DNA of 64,000 nucleotides from Vibrio hannami (GCF_029589055.1 NZ_JARQZP010000007.1:2218501-2282500), one strand, 5' to 3'. Positions 47,028 to 55,296 are shown, counted from the stretch's first letter. Numbers and translations: made by a program. The notes: generated by a model from the sequence alone, not told the origin.

Positions 47028-48883
47028 ATGGATCAAAATCCGCAGTCACAGCTGAAGTTACTTGTAATTAAAGGCAAGGAACAAGGCTATCTGACCTACG
47101 CCGAAGTAAACGACCACCTACCAGCAGAAATCGTAGATTCTGAGCAGGTAGAAGACATCATTCAGATGATCAACGACATGGGCATCAAAGTCGTTGAAAC
47201 TGCACCAGATGCAGACGAGATGTCACTAAACGATGACAATGTCATCACTGACGAAGATGCAGCAGAAGCTGCTGCCGCTGCACTATCTAGTGTAGAAAAT
47301 GAAATTGGCCGTACTACCGACCCTGTACGCATGTATATGCGCGAAATGGGTACTGTAGAGCTGCTAACTCGTGAAGGCGAGATCGATATTGCAAAACGTA
47401 TTGAAGATGGTATCAACCAGGTTCAATGCTCTGTTGCAGAATATCCTGGCACCATCTCTTACATTCTTGAGCAATTCGACAAAGTTCAGGCAGAAGAACT
47501 TCGCCTGACTGATCTTATCTCTGGTTTCGTAGACCCTAACGATGCTGAAACTGCTGCACCAACAGCAACTCACATCGGTTCTGAACTTTCAGAAACAGAA
47601 CTCGAAGACGAAGATAGTGAAGACGTTGACGATGATTCATCAGACTCAGATGAGGATGAAGAAGAAGATACAGGTATCGATCCAGAGCTTGCTCTAGAGA
47701 AGTTCACTGACCTTCGTAACAAATATCAAGATTACCAGCTTGCTGTTAATGACAGTGGCCGTGAAGGTGCAGCTGCTCTTGCTGCGTCTGGTGATCTGCT
47801 GGAAGTCTTCAAAGAATTCCGCCTGATTCCAAAGCAGTTCGACTACCTTGTAAACGAACTACGCACATCGATGGATCGCGTACGTACTCAAGAGCGCCTA
47901 ATCATGCGCCACTGTGTTGAGTACGGCAAAATGCCTAAGAAGTCTTTTGTTACTCTGTTTACAGGCAACGAATCATCAGAAGCGTGGTTAGATGAAGTTC
48001 TTGCTTCAGACAAACCATACGCAGAGAAGATCAAGCGTAACGAAGAAGAGATTCGTCGTAGCATCCAGAAACTGGCTGCTATCGAAGAAGAAACCCTCTT
48101 CCAGTACAAAGCATTAAAGACATCAGCCGTCGTATGTCTATCGGTGAAGCGAAAGCACGCCGAGCGAAAAAAGAGATGGTTGAAGCGAACCTACGTCTGG
48201 TTATCTCTATCGCGAAGAAATACACCAACCGTGGCCTACAGTTCCTGGATCTGATTCAGGAAGGTAACATCGGTCTGATGAAAGCAGTAGATAAGTTCGA
48301 ATACCGTCGTGGTTACAAGTTCTCGACTTACGCAACATGGTGGATCCGTCAGGCGATTACTCGTTCTATCGCTGACCAGGCACGTACTATCCGTATCCCG
48401 GTACACATGATCGAGACTATCAACAAGCTGAACCGTATCTCTCGTCAAATGCTTCAGGAAATGGGTCGTGAGCCTCTTCCAGAAGAGTTGGCAGAACGTA
48501 TGCAGATGCCTGAAGATAAGATCCGTAAAGTACTTAAGATCGCTAAAGAGCCAATCTCTATGGAGACACCAATCGGTGACGACGAAGACTCGCATCTAGG
48601 TGACTTTATCGAGGATACGACTCTAGAGCTTCCTCTGGACTCAGCTACCTCGACAAGCCTGAAAGTAGCAACAAAAGATGTTCTTGCAGGCCTGACACCG
48701 CGTGAAGCGAAAGTACTGCGTATGCGCTTTGGTATCGACATGAACACTGACCACACTCTGGAAGAGGTTGGTAAGCAGTTCGACGTTACTCGTGAACGTA
48801 TCCGTCAGATCGAAGCTAAAGCATTGCGTAAGCTGCGTCACCCAAGCCGCTCAGAAACTCTGCGCAGCTTCCTGGATGAGTAA
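47028..48883 (+). CDS. rpoD: RNA polymerase sigma-70 factor RpoD, frame broken mid-gene
   Basis: With one base restored the gene encodes 618 residues. The first frame covers region 1.1, region 1.2 (DPVRMYMREMGTVELLTREGE) and the acidic non-conserved insert (EDEDSEDVDDDSSDSDEDEE). The second frame starts MSIGEAKARRAKKEMVEANL and holds regions 2 to 4 (TYATWWIRQAITRSI; DVTRERIRQIEAKALRKLR). The switch is at AAA 48116-48118, where AAAA restores KALKDISRRMSIG. It is the primary sigma factor, last gene of the operon. Confidence 0.96.
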
Positions 48884-48907
48884 TTAAAACAGCAACATAT
48901 AATATTT

Positions 48908-48940
48908 AAAAAAGGTGAGTTAAACTCACCTTTTTTTATT
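48908..48940 (+). terminator. terminator after rpoD
   Basis: AAAAGGTGAGTT-AAACTCACCTTTT hairpin followed by a T run, 25 bp after the rpoD stop. Confidence 0.9.
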
Positions 48941-49043
48941 TTCCAATAATTAGAAAACAAATATCCTCTCATATAACCCCTCATACTATAAAATAAAATG
49001 TTATCCAAATCCCAATATCTTTTATATAGTAATGACATATTCC

Positions 49044-49072
49044 TTGAATTATAGATAATCAGAGCATATAAC
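49044..49072 (+). promoter_or_regulatory. candidate promoter of tnaCAB
   Basis: TTGAAT (49044-49049), a 17-bp spacer and TATAAC (49067-49072), 37 bp before the tnaC start. No clear CRP site (TGTGA-N6-TCACA) is visible upstream, although E. coli tna is CRP-dependent. Confidence 0.5.
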
Positions 49073-49108
49073 GTTTCTGTCAAATAAGTTTCAATAAGGA
49101 GGTTAGCA

Positions 49109-49183
49109 ATGAACATAAATCAAAGCCAATCTTGTTGGTACAACTTAGACTACAAGATCGCTTGCTTCTTCCCTTCTAGATAA
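49109..49183 (+). CDS. tnaC: tryptophanase leader peptide TnaC
   Basis: A 24-codon frame with a strong AAGGAGG site, encoding a peptide with WYNLDYKI and a C-terminal FFPSR before UAA. Relative to E. coli TnaC (Trp12, Asp16, Lys18, Ile19, Pro24), this has Trp10, Asp14, Lys16, Ile17 and Pro22, with the Trp-to-Pro spacing of 12 kept. In E. coli free tryptophan stalls the ribosome on this peptide and blocks Rho termination before tnaA. Here two codons follow Pro22, whereas in E. coli Pro24 is the last residue. Confidence 0.9.
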   Translation: MNINQSQSCWYNLDYKIACFFPSR

Positions 49184-49402
49184 ATCTTTGCGCGCTTTTA
49201 TTGCGTAACTTCTACTAACAGTGTCTCTATCTGCTTAATATCAAGCATATTTTTAGATCCTGTTAACAAAAGTCTCAACTCAGGTTTTAAGGTTATTTAT
49301 TTAGCCTAAGTTGCTGCACCCAAAATAATTTAAGTTCACTTGTAAATATTAATTAAATATTCACGAGACGGACTGCTATTAATTAAATTTAAGGAAACCA
49401 TT
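49184..49402 (+). promoter_or_regulatory. tnaC-tnaA spacer, probable Rho-dependent attenuation region
   Basis: 219 bp without a gene and without a strong intrinsic terminator. The stretch right after the tnaC stop includes GCGCGCTTTTATTGCG, which resembles a boxA element loosely. A stalled TnaC ribosome is expected to mask Rho access here. Confidence 0.55.
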
Positions 49403-50864
49403 GTGGATCATTTTAAACACTTACCAGAACCTTTTCGTATTCGCGTAATTGAACCAGTAAAACGTACAACAAGAGAATATCGCGAATCCGCTATTTTAAA
49501 AGCAGGGATGAACCCTTTCCTTCTTGATAGTGATGACATTTTTATCGATCTATTAACAGACAGTGGTACTGGCGCAATCACTCAGGAAATGCAGGCAGCA
49601 ATGTTCCGTGGTGACGAAGCGTATAGCGGAAGCCGCAGCTACCATGCACTACAAAAAGCAGTGGAAGACATCTTCGGCTATCAGTACACAATTCCAACTC
49701 ACCAGGGGCGTGGTGCAGAACAAATTTACATTCCTGTTCTAATCAAAAAGCGTGAAGAAGAGAAAGGCCTGGATCGCGAGAAGATGGTCGCCATCTCTAA
49801 CTACTTCTTCGATACGACTCAGGGTCACACTCAACTTAACTGCTGTGTTGCTCGAAACGTTTATACCGAAGAAGCATTCGATACTTCTGTTGAAGCTGAT
49901 TTCAAAGGTAACTTTGATCTTGAGAAGCTCGAAAAAGCCATTGTAGAAGCAGGCCCTGCAAACGTTCCTTATATCGTAAGCACAATCACTAACAACTCAT
50001 CGGGTGGTCAGCCAGTTTCTATCGCTAACCTGAAAGCGGTTTATGAAATCGCTCAGAAGTACGATATTCCTGTCATCATGGACTCAGCTCGCTTTGCAGA
50101 GAACGCATACTTCATTCAGCAACGTGAAGAAGGCTACAAAGACTGGACTATCGAGCAAATTACAAAAGAATCTTACAAATATGCCGATGGTCTTGCGATG
50201 TCTGCGAAGAAAGACGCCATGGTTCAGATGGGCGGCCTACTCTGCTTCAAAGACGACAGCATGTTTGATGTTTATACAGAATGTAGAACACTGTGTGTTG
50301 TTCAGGAAGGCTTCCCAACTTATGGCGGCCTGGAAGGCGGTGCAATGGAACGCCTTGCTGTTGGTCTTTACGATGGTATGAGAGAGCACTGGCTTGCCTA
50401 TCGTATCGCACAGGTACAATACCTGGTTGATGGTTTAGAAGAGATTGGGGTTGTTTGTCAGCAAGCAGGCGGTCACGCTGCATTCGTTGATGCGGGCAAA
50501 TTACTACCACATATTCCTGCCGACCAATTCCCTGCACACGCGCTAGCTTGTGAGCTATACAAAGTTGCCGGTATTCGTGCAGTAGAAATCGGTTCACTGT
50601 TGCTTGGTCGTGATCCGGCGACAGGTAAACAGCATCCTTGCCCTGCTGAGCTTCTGCGCCTAACGATTCCTCGAGCTACTTATACTCAGACTCATATGAA
50701 CTTCATCATAGAAGCCTTCAAAGAAGTAAAAGAAAAACGCAGCTAATGTAAAAGGCCTAACATTTACTTATGAGCCAAAAGTGCTTCGCCACTTTACTGC
50801 CCGATTAGAAGAGGTAGAAAGTGTTAACGTCGGCCAGACAATAGAACCAAAAGAAAAAGCATAA
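49403..50864 (+). CDS. tnaA: tryptophanase TnaA, frame broken near the end
   Basis: Removing one base gives 486 residues from a GTG start with AAGGAA upstream. The enzyme is very close to E. coli TnaA (HLPEPFRIRVIEPVKRTTR; GDEAYSGSRSYHAL; PTHQGRGAEQIYIPVL). The PLP lysine lies in MSAKKDAMV. The break is at five A (50733-50737); four gives KENAANVKGLTFTYEPKVL and a C-terminus ending at 50864, about 15 residues longer than in E. coli. It splits tryptophan to indole, pyruvate and ammonia. Confidence 0.94.
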
Positions 50865-50873
50865 TCAATCATA

Positions 50874-50903
50874 AAGCGCAGTAGTTCACTGCGCTTTTTT
50901 TAG
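50874..50903 (+). terminator. terminator-like hairpin between tnaA and tnaB
   Basis: AAGCGCAGT-AGTTC-ACTGCGCTT followed by a T run. It would reduce read-through from tnaA into tnaB. Confidence 0.8.
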
Positions 50904-50934
50904 TCCAATAACATTATTTTTAGGTCACAACAAT

Positions 50935-52149
50935 ATGAATAAAACTCCTTCTCTACTTGGAGGTTCCTGCATTATCGCAAGTGTATGTGTAGGAGCTGGA
51001 ATGCTCGGGCTCCCTAGCGCAGGGGCCGGTTCCTGGATGGTTTGGTCACTTCTGGCAATCATGATTACCATGATGTTTATGACAGTTTCTGGCTGGATGT
51101 TGCTGGAATCTTTCAAAAACTATGACTTGAAAGTCTCATTCAACACCGTAACCAAAGATCTGCTGGGAGATAAGATCAACTTCGTAAACAACCTGGCAGT
51201 GTACTTCGTAGGTGGCATCCTTTTATATGCTTACATTACTTCGTCCGGTTTGATTATTCAGGACATGTTAAGCATCAATAGCAAAGTAGCCTCAGTAATT
51301 TTTGTACTTATCTTTTCAGCTTTTGTATGGCACTCAACCAGAGCGGTAGACAGGATTTCCGTCGTTCTTATTGCTTTGATGATACTAACATTCGTCTTTG
51401 GTGTATCCGGCCTTGCAGTAAAAGTAGACGTAGCAGTACTGCTTGATAAAGCGAGCAAAGAATCCAGCTATGCACCATACGCAATGGCGATGCTTCCGGT
51501 AGCATTAGCGTCTTTTGGATATCATCACTCTGTAGCTTCTATGCGAGCCTATTACGGTGAAGAGCGTAAAGCTAAATACGCGATTCTTGGTGGTACGGTT
51601 ATCGCTCTGGGTCTATACACGCTCTGGCTTGTGAGCATCTTCGGTAACTTACCTCGCTCCAACTTTGGCCCTGTAATCGAACAAGGCGGTAACGTCGACG
51701 CACTTCTTACTGCATTAAGCTCAGTTATCGAGTCAGACAAAGTATCAAATGCTATTAACGCCTTCTCAATGGCTGCAATCCTGTCTTCATTTATTGGGGT
51801 CGGCCTAGGGGTATTCGATTATCTTGCTGACTTGTTCAAGTTCGAAGATTGCAAAAAAGGACGCGCTAAAACATGGGCTGTAACTTTTATACCGCCATTA
51901 GTTCTATCACTGCTGTTCCCGTTCGGTTTTGTTATCGCAATTGGTTACGCGGGCGCTGCAGCGACAGTTTGGACTTGTATAGTACCAGCAATGTTAGCCT
52001 ACAAAACCCGAGCTAGAGAGAATGGTAATGAAGGCTTTATCGCTCCAGGTGGGCAGCCAATGATAGCTGCACTGCTGACTTTTGGCGTTCTCACCGCAGC
52101 ATTCCACTTTATGTCTATGGCAGGCTTGCTGCCAGCTTACAACGGTTAA
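50935..52149 (+). CDS. tnaB: tryptophan permease TnaB (HAAAP family)
   Basis: 404 residues with about eleven membrane helices. The N-terminus LLGGSCIIASVCVGAGMLGLP and AMLPVALASFGYHHSV match the aromatic amino acid permeases TnaB, Mtr and TyrP. Position after tnaA makes low-affinity tryptophan uptake the likely role. Only a weak Shine-Dalgarno is seen. Confidence 0.9.
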   Translation: MNKTPSLLGGSCIIASVCVGAGMLGLPSAGAGSWMVWSLLAIMITMMFMTVSGWMLLESFKNYDLKVSFNTVTKDLLGDKINFVNNLAVYFVGGILLYAYITSSGLIIQDMLSINSKVASVIFVLIFSAFVWHSTRAVDRISVVLIALMILTFVFGVSGLAVKVDVAVLLDKASKESSYAPYAMAMLPVALASFGYHHSVASMRAYYGEERKAKYAILGGTVIALGLYTLWLVSIFGNLPRSNFGPVIEQGGNVDALLTALSSVIESDKVSNAINAFSMAAILSSFIGVGLGVFDYLADLFKFEDCKKGRAKTWAVTFIPPLVLSLLFPFGFVIAIGYAGAAATVWTCIVPAMLAYKTRARENGNEGFIAPGGQPMIAALLTFGVLTAAFHFMSMAGLLPAYNG

Positions 52150-52165
52150 ACTTAAGGAAAAAATA

Positions 52166-52546
52166 ATGACAGCTATCGCTACCAATAATGCCCCTGCGGC
52201 AATCGGCCCATATGTACAGGGCGTCGATTTAGGCAGCATGATCATCACCTCAGGACAACTACCATTAAATCCAGAAACAAAAGCCATGCTTGAGGATGTA
52301 GCCGAGCAAACAACTCAATCTTTGAACAATGCGCTGGCTATACTTGAGGAAGCGGGATTAACCGCATCAAATATCGTGAAGACGACAGTCTTTGTCAAAG
52401 ACCTCAATCAGTTTACGACTATAAATGCAGCTTACGATGCTTTTTTTACTAAACATAGTGCCCCTTTCCCTGCACGTTCATGTATAGAAGTGGCAAGGCT
52501 CCCAATGGATGCCAAAGTTGAGATTGAAGTTATAGCAGTTAGATAG
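52166..52546 (+). CDS. ridA: RidA family imine/enamine deaminase
   Basis: 126 residues from the ATG at 52166, which has AAGGA upstream; a longer frame overlaps tnaB and is not homologous. Family motifs are AAIGPYVQGVDLG, ITSGQLPLNPE, NIVKTTVFVKDL and PARSCIEVARLPMDAKVEIEVIAV, with the catalytic Arg in the last. RidA hydrolyses reactive enamines such as 2-aminoacrylate. It starts 16 bp after tnaB, so it is likely in the tna transcript, where it could quench aminoacrylate from tryptophanase. Confidence 0.92.
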   Translation: MTAIATNNAPAAIGPYVQGVDLGSMIITSGQLPLNPETKAMLEDVAEQTTQSLNNALAILEEAGLTASNIVKTTVFVKDLNQFTTINAAYDAFFTKHSAPFPARSCIEVARLPMDAKVEIEVIAVR

Positions 52547-52604
52547 TTTGCTAATTCCAACAATAATCAACGATGTTTGATAGGTAACATGGACGACATT
52601 GAAC

Positions 52605-52634
52605 AAAAGGTGAGCGATTGCTCACCTTTTTTAT
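52605..52634 (+). terminator. terminator after ridA
   Basis: AAAAGGTGAGC-GATT-GCTCACCTTTT followed by T residues. Confidence 0.9.
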
Positions 52635-52686
52635 TATTTCCGGTTTAAGTGGATAAAAACTAAGCGCAATTGCCCCCTATAGCAGC

Positions 52687-52715
52687 TAGACAGTTACCCC
52701 TCGTTCCCCTATAAT
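52687..52715 (+). promoter_or_regulatory. sigma-70 promoter of tRNA-Ile(CAU)
   Basis: TAGACA (52687-52692), 17-bp spacer, TATAAT (52710-52715), ending 13 bp before the mature tRNA start. Confidence 0.75.
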
Positions 52716-52728
52716 CATCCACCTATTC

Positions 52729-52804
52729 GGCCCCTTAGCTCAGTGGTTAGAGCAGTCGACTCATAATCGATTGGTCCGCAGTTCAAGTCTGCGAGGGGCC
52801 ACCA
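52729..52804 (+). tRNA. tRNA-Ile (anticodon CAU, lysidine-modified)
   Basis: A 76-nt cloverleaf starting GGCCCCTTAGCTCAG and ending in encoded CCA. The anticodon loop CTCATAA has CAT. The body closely matches E. coli ileX/ileY rather than a methionine tRNA, so it reads AUA after TilS modification. Its last 48 bp are repeated at 61016-61063, which marks it as the integration target. Confidence 0.93.
52757..52804 (+). other. attL (tRNA 3' half)
   Basis: 48 bp identical to 61016-61063, from the anticodon stem to the CCA end. Flanking bases differ on both sides, which defines the repeat ends exactly. Confidence 0.95.
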
Positions 52805-52813
52805 TATTCTATA

Positions 52814-52849
52814 AGGCGTAGCAGGTTAGTACCTACTACGCTTTTTTTG
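52814..52849 (+). terminator. element-borne terminator for the tRNA gene
   Basis: GCGTAGCAGGT-TAGT-ACCTACTACGC stem (one bulge each side) followed by seven T, 10 bp after the tRNA. It replaces the host terminator that now lies beyond attR. Confidence 0.85.
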
Positions 52850-52863
52850 TGCCTAGCGAAATT

Positions 52864-52886
52864 GGGTGATCTAATGGGTGCTCTAG
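52864..52886 (+). repeat. left arm-type integrase sites (two direct repeats)
   Basis: GGGTGATCTAA (52864-52874) and GGGTGCTCTAG (52876-52886) at 12-bp pitch. The same motif, also at 12-bp pitch, occurs near the right end. Confidence 0.65.
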
Positions 52887-52916
52887 GGTTTTAACTGCCA
52901 TTAGAAAAAGTCATAT

Positions 52917-52947
52917 AAAAAAAAGCGGAGCACCTAGCCCCGCTTGT
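52917..52947 (-). terminator. terminator of the element's leftward operon
   Basis: On the minus strand AAGCGG-GGCTAGGTGCT-CCGCTT is followed by a T run of eight; it lies 34 bp beyond the last element gene. Confidence 0.85.
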
Positions 52948-52980
52948 TCTTGTAGTACCACCACCGTTTACGCCTGTTCT

Positions 52981-53340
52981 TCACCCTTTCGCCTCCTCTA
53001 TGGCTCTGACCGCCTCGGTCTTGTCGTCAAAGTATCCTAAAAAACTGTGGCTATACTCCGCCCGCCATTGCTGCCGCTTAGGCATCCACTTCAAGCCGGG
53101 TAACGTTCGCGAGAAGTTCTCCAGCTTACCGATCAGCGTCCCGTGCTCTATGCCCACAATATCGCAGTAGTCGCGGCAGATAGGCGATAGCTTTAGCCAG
53201 CGCTCGGCCCGTTCCTGTTGTTCGCCTTTTCGCTTGGTGGCGTCTTCCACGGCTAGCATGATTACAGCGGCAAACAATCCAACCTCGGGCTGCTCTGATC
53301 GCCCTCTTGAATAACCGATCTCAAATTCTAACGCTTCCAT
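52981..53340 (-). CDS. unknown protein with AP2-like C-terminus
   Basis: 119 residues, not recognised overall. The last about 38 residues (LKWMPKRQQWRAEYSHSFLG followed by YFDDKTEAVRAIEEA) resemble the AP2-type DNA-binding fold pattern W.A.......LG.F...EA..A, seen in phage homing nucleases and some integrase arms. The first 80 residues are mostly helical. It overlaps the small membrane ORF upstream and is the last gene of the element, ahead of a terminator. Function unknown. Confidence 0.65.
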   Translation of the reverse strand: MEALEFEIGYSRGRSEQPEVGLFAAVIMLAVEDATKRKGEQQERAERWLKLSPICRDYCDIVGIEHGTLIGKLENFSRTLPGLKWMPKRQQWRAEYSHSFLGYFDDKTEAVRAIEEAKG

Positions 53341-53432
53341 AGTTCCCCCAGTAAGCAGCCGTAGAGCACACCGACCACGGCATAACTGGCGGTCAGTCCG
53401 TATAGTTCGATAATGTTTAGTGTTACCGTCAT
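53328..53432 (-). CDS. 34-residue putative membrane peptide
   Basis: A short frame whose ATG overlaps the previous gene's stop (ATGA) and whose end overlaps the next gene's start by 13 bp. Most of it is one hydrophobic helix (LTASYAVVGVLYGCLLGEL) ending in LWKR. The tight packing on both sides supports real translation. A holin-like or regulatory membrane peptide is possible; no family recognised. Confidence 0.5.
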   Translation of the reverse strand: MTVTLNIIELYGLTASYAVVGVLYGCLLGELWKR

Positions 53433-54010
53433 TCGCGTAACCTCCGCTCTAACTCTGACTTTGTGGCCTTAATGGTCCGGCTGATCACGTTGCGCATTGC
53501 GCTTTCAACTTCTCTCCGACTTTCGCCAGCGGCAAACTGTGCCTCGCTACGTGTGGCCATGTTCTTAACGGCGTCAGTCAATAAGGCTTTTTGCAGTGCG
53601 TCCACATGTGTTACTAACTGTTGAACATGCTGAACGTGGATAAACTCGCGACGCTTCTCGTTTAGCGCGAACTGTTGGGTCTCAGTCGTGCTGATATGTT
53701 TTGCGATCTGCGCTAGCTCTTTCAGCATATCGAGGTCGCCATTGCCAGCCGCTAGCAGCTCTCGCACTGTTAGGTCGTGGAAGTCGCGGGTGGTTAGCGT
53801 TCCTTTAAGGATTCTTGACGGGATCGCGTCGCTCTCCAATTCCACACCATGTTCGACTAATAGCTCCCGCACTGCTGGGTGGTCTAGCGACACTTGGCCG
53901 TTAGGCAATACAGCGTCAGATAGCGGCGGCTTCTCGAATTGGCGATAGAGCGAGGTGCGGGGGATGTTCGTCAGCTTGACTAGCTGGTTCTTGGTCATTC
54001 GTGTTGTCAT
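53429..54010 (-). CDS. HTH protein, possible small-terminase-like subunit
   Basis: 193 residues. The N-terminus has a helix-turn-helix (TKNQLVKLTNIPRTSLYRQF, about 6-25). A middle helical part includes EKRREFIHVQHVQQLVTH, and the C-terminal part is helical and charged (ESAMRNVISRTIKATKSELE). This order, HTH then a helix with a central 'V..V' segment then an assembly helix, recalls Nu1-type small terminase subunits. It could equally be an unrelated regulator. An ATGA overlap couples it to the next small gene, and a 164-bp gene-free stretch lies just upstream. Confidence 0.6.
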   Translation of the reverse strand: MTTRMTKNQLVKLTNIPRTSLYRQFEKPPLSDAVLPNGQVSLDHPAVRELLVEHGVELESDAIPSRILKGTLTTRDFHDLTVRELLAAGNGDLDMLKELAQIAKHISTTETQQFALNEKRREFIHVQHVQQLVTHVDALQKALLTDAVKNMATRSEAQFAAGESRREVESAMRNVISRTIKATKSELERRLRE

Positions 54011-54174
54011 GGTTTAGGTCTCTCCCTAAGGGGTGGGAAATCAGTTTCCCGCGTTAGACTTTCCGAGTTAGCCGGGGGCGCGAACCAAAACGGCAGGGGT
54101 GCCCCGGGGTCCGTACAGTACCTTGTGCCGTGAGCCGTGAGCGACACGCCATAGCGACGCGTCGCTCTCCGCTG
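54011..54174. other. gene-free stretch with palindrome inside the element
   Basis: 164 bp of GC-rich sequence in an otherwise overlapping gene set. It holds a perfect 14-bp palindrome AGCGACGCGTCGCT (54153-54166), a GGGGTGCCCCGGGG run and a repeated GCCGTGAGC. Nothing coding is seen. It could be a promoter, a terminator or a packaging site. Confidence 0.5.
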
Positions 54175-54465
54175 CTAGTCGCACAGTCCTAGCTGCTGTC
54201 GCGCTCGGGCAAATGCTGCCGGGTTGAACGCGCCGCGCTGGTGGGTCGCTGCCCCCTGCGCTTTGCGCATACCGGCGACAAGCTCTTTAGCCTTAGCCAT
54301 TTGCGGGCCGTCGGTTTGTGTCGCCCCAGCTTGCTGCTGGCGCTTTGTTTCAATCTCGGCGGCTAGCTTGTTGGCCAGCTCCATTTGTGAACCGGGCGCG
54401 GTAGTTTGCTGCTGCGCTGCTTGCTTGCGGGCTAGGCGCTCCGCTGGTGTCTCTCGTTTAGCCAT
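54175..54465 (-). CDS. unknown Ala/Gln-rich protein
   Basis: 96 residues, low complexity, rich in A, Q, K and R, probably largely disordered or helical (ERLARKQAAQQQ; MAKAKELVAGMRKAQG). No family recognised. It begins 2 bp after the end of the 235-residue gene, so the two are likely coupled. Confidence 0.6.
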   Translation of the reverse strand: MAKRETPAERLARKQAAQQQTTAPGSQMELANKLAAEIETKRQQQAGATQTDGPQMAKAKELVAGMRKAQGAATHQRGAFNPAAFARARQQLGLCD

Positions 54466-54467
54466 GA

Positions 54468-55175
54468 TCAGGCCTCCTCTTGTTGTGGTCTTAGATCCAC
54501 GGTGTGGCTCTCGTGGGTTGGTTGTTCTGGTTGCGGCTCTACGGCTGGTTGCTCTGGCACGCGAGGGCTAATAGCCATATTGTGCGCGACTTCGGCTAGG
54601 CGGCTTGTAGCCGGGCGCAATGGGTCGGGCGTGTGGGCCGTGTAGCCTAGCGTTGCGACTAACTCGATCAGACGCTTAGCTGTCCCGCCGCTAGTGGTTT
54701 GGTTAACTGCTCGGCTCCAGCTCTCTTTAAACTGCCCAATAGATACCGGGCTGGCGGTGCGTTCTAGCGCTTCGCGGAGTTGCTGGCGCTCGTTTGAGTT
54801 GAGGGCTGCGTCATACAAGCCCGACGCTCGAACGTCGAATACTTGATCACGTTCAGCCAGTACCGCCACCAGTTGGCCGATCAGCGTTTCGGCTTGTTCT
54901 GTTAGCTCTTGGTGCTTGGCCGTCATTTCGCTAGCCGTTTCGGTGATAGCCTGCAGGGCTACTTGCCTTGCTTTCGCTTCGGATTGGCGTTGTGCTTCAT
55001 CTAGTCGGGCTTGTTCGTCTTGCTCTGCTCTCTCAAGCAGGTTCAACTTCTCGCGGAGCTGGGCGGCTTCTGCGGCGGCTTCATCAATATTTGATAGGTC
55101 AGCTTTAGGTTTAAGGTTTGCAAGCGCAGCGCGAACGCTGGCGGCTAGCTGTTGGATTTTATTTAGTTTGTTCAT
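54468..55175 (-). CDS. unknown coiled-coil protein
   Basis: 235 residues. Residues about 30-110 form a long charged coiled coil (EAAAEAAQLREKLNLLERAE). The C-terminal about 40 residues are Pro/Glu/Gln-rich and probably disordered. No family recognised. Its ATG lies inside the end of the 45-residue gene. Satellite proteins that remodel helper capsids are often coiled-coil, but nothing here shows that role. Confidence 0.6.
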   Translation of the reverse strand: MNKLNKIQQLAASVRAALANLKPKADLSNIDEAAAEAAQLREKLNLLERAEQDEQARLDEAQRQSEAKARQVALQAITETASEMTAKHQELTEQAETLIGQLVAVLAERDQVFDVRASGLYDAALNSNERQQLREALERTASPVSIGQFKESWSRAVNQTTSGGTAKRLIELVATLGYTAHTPDPLRPATSRLAEVAHNMAISPRVPEQPAVEPQPEQPTHESHTVDLRPQQEEA

Positions 55176-55296
55176 CGGTCTTTTCCTCTAGTTCTTCGAT
55201 TCGGTCGGCTAGTGCCTCGATTTCATCTTTAAGGGCTTTATGCTCCTTAATCATTTTGCTGAATGCTCTCATCAGCTTTTGCGATACTGCGTCCAT
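55159..55296 (-). CDS. 45-residue coiled-coil peptide
   Basis: The ATG at 55296 has AGGAG eight bases upstream and lies inside the end of the 187-residue gene; its end overlaps the start of the 235-residue gene by 17 bp. The sequence is a single charged helix (KALKDEIEALADRIEELEEK) with heptad spacing. Small size but good initiation signals and overlap on both sides. Confidence 0.6.
   Translation of the reverse strand: MDAVSQKLMRAFSKMIKEHKALKDEIEALADRIEELEEKTDEQTK

Noticed and set aside
48100..48140. Programmed frameshift or split sigma factor in rpoD
   Set aside because: No slippery sequence with a downstream structure, and RpoD is conserved as one chain; adding one A restores the family sequence exactly.
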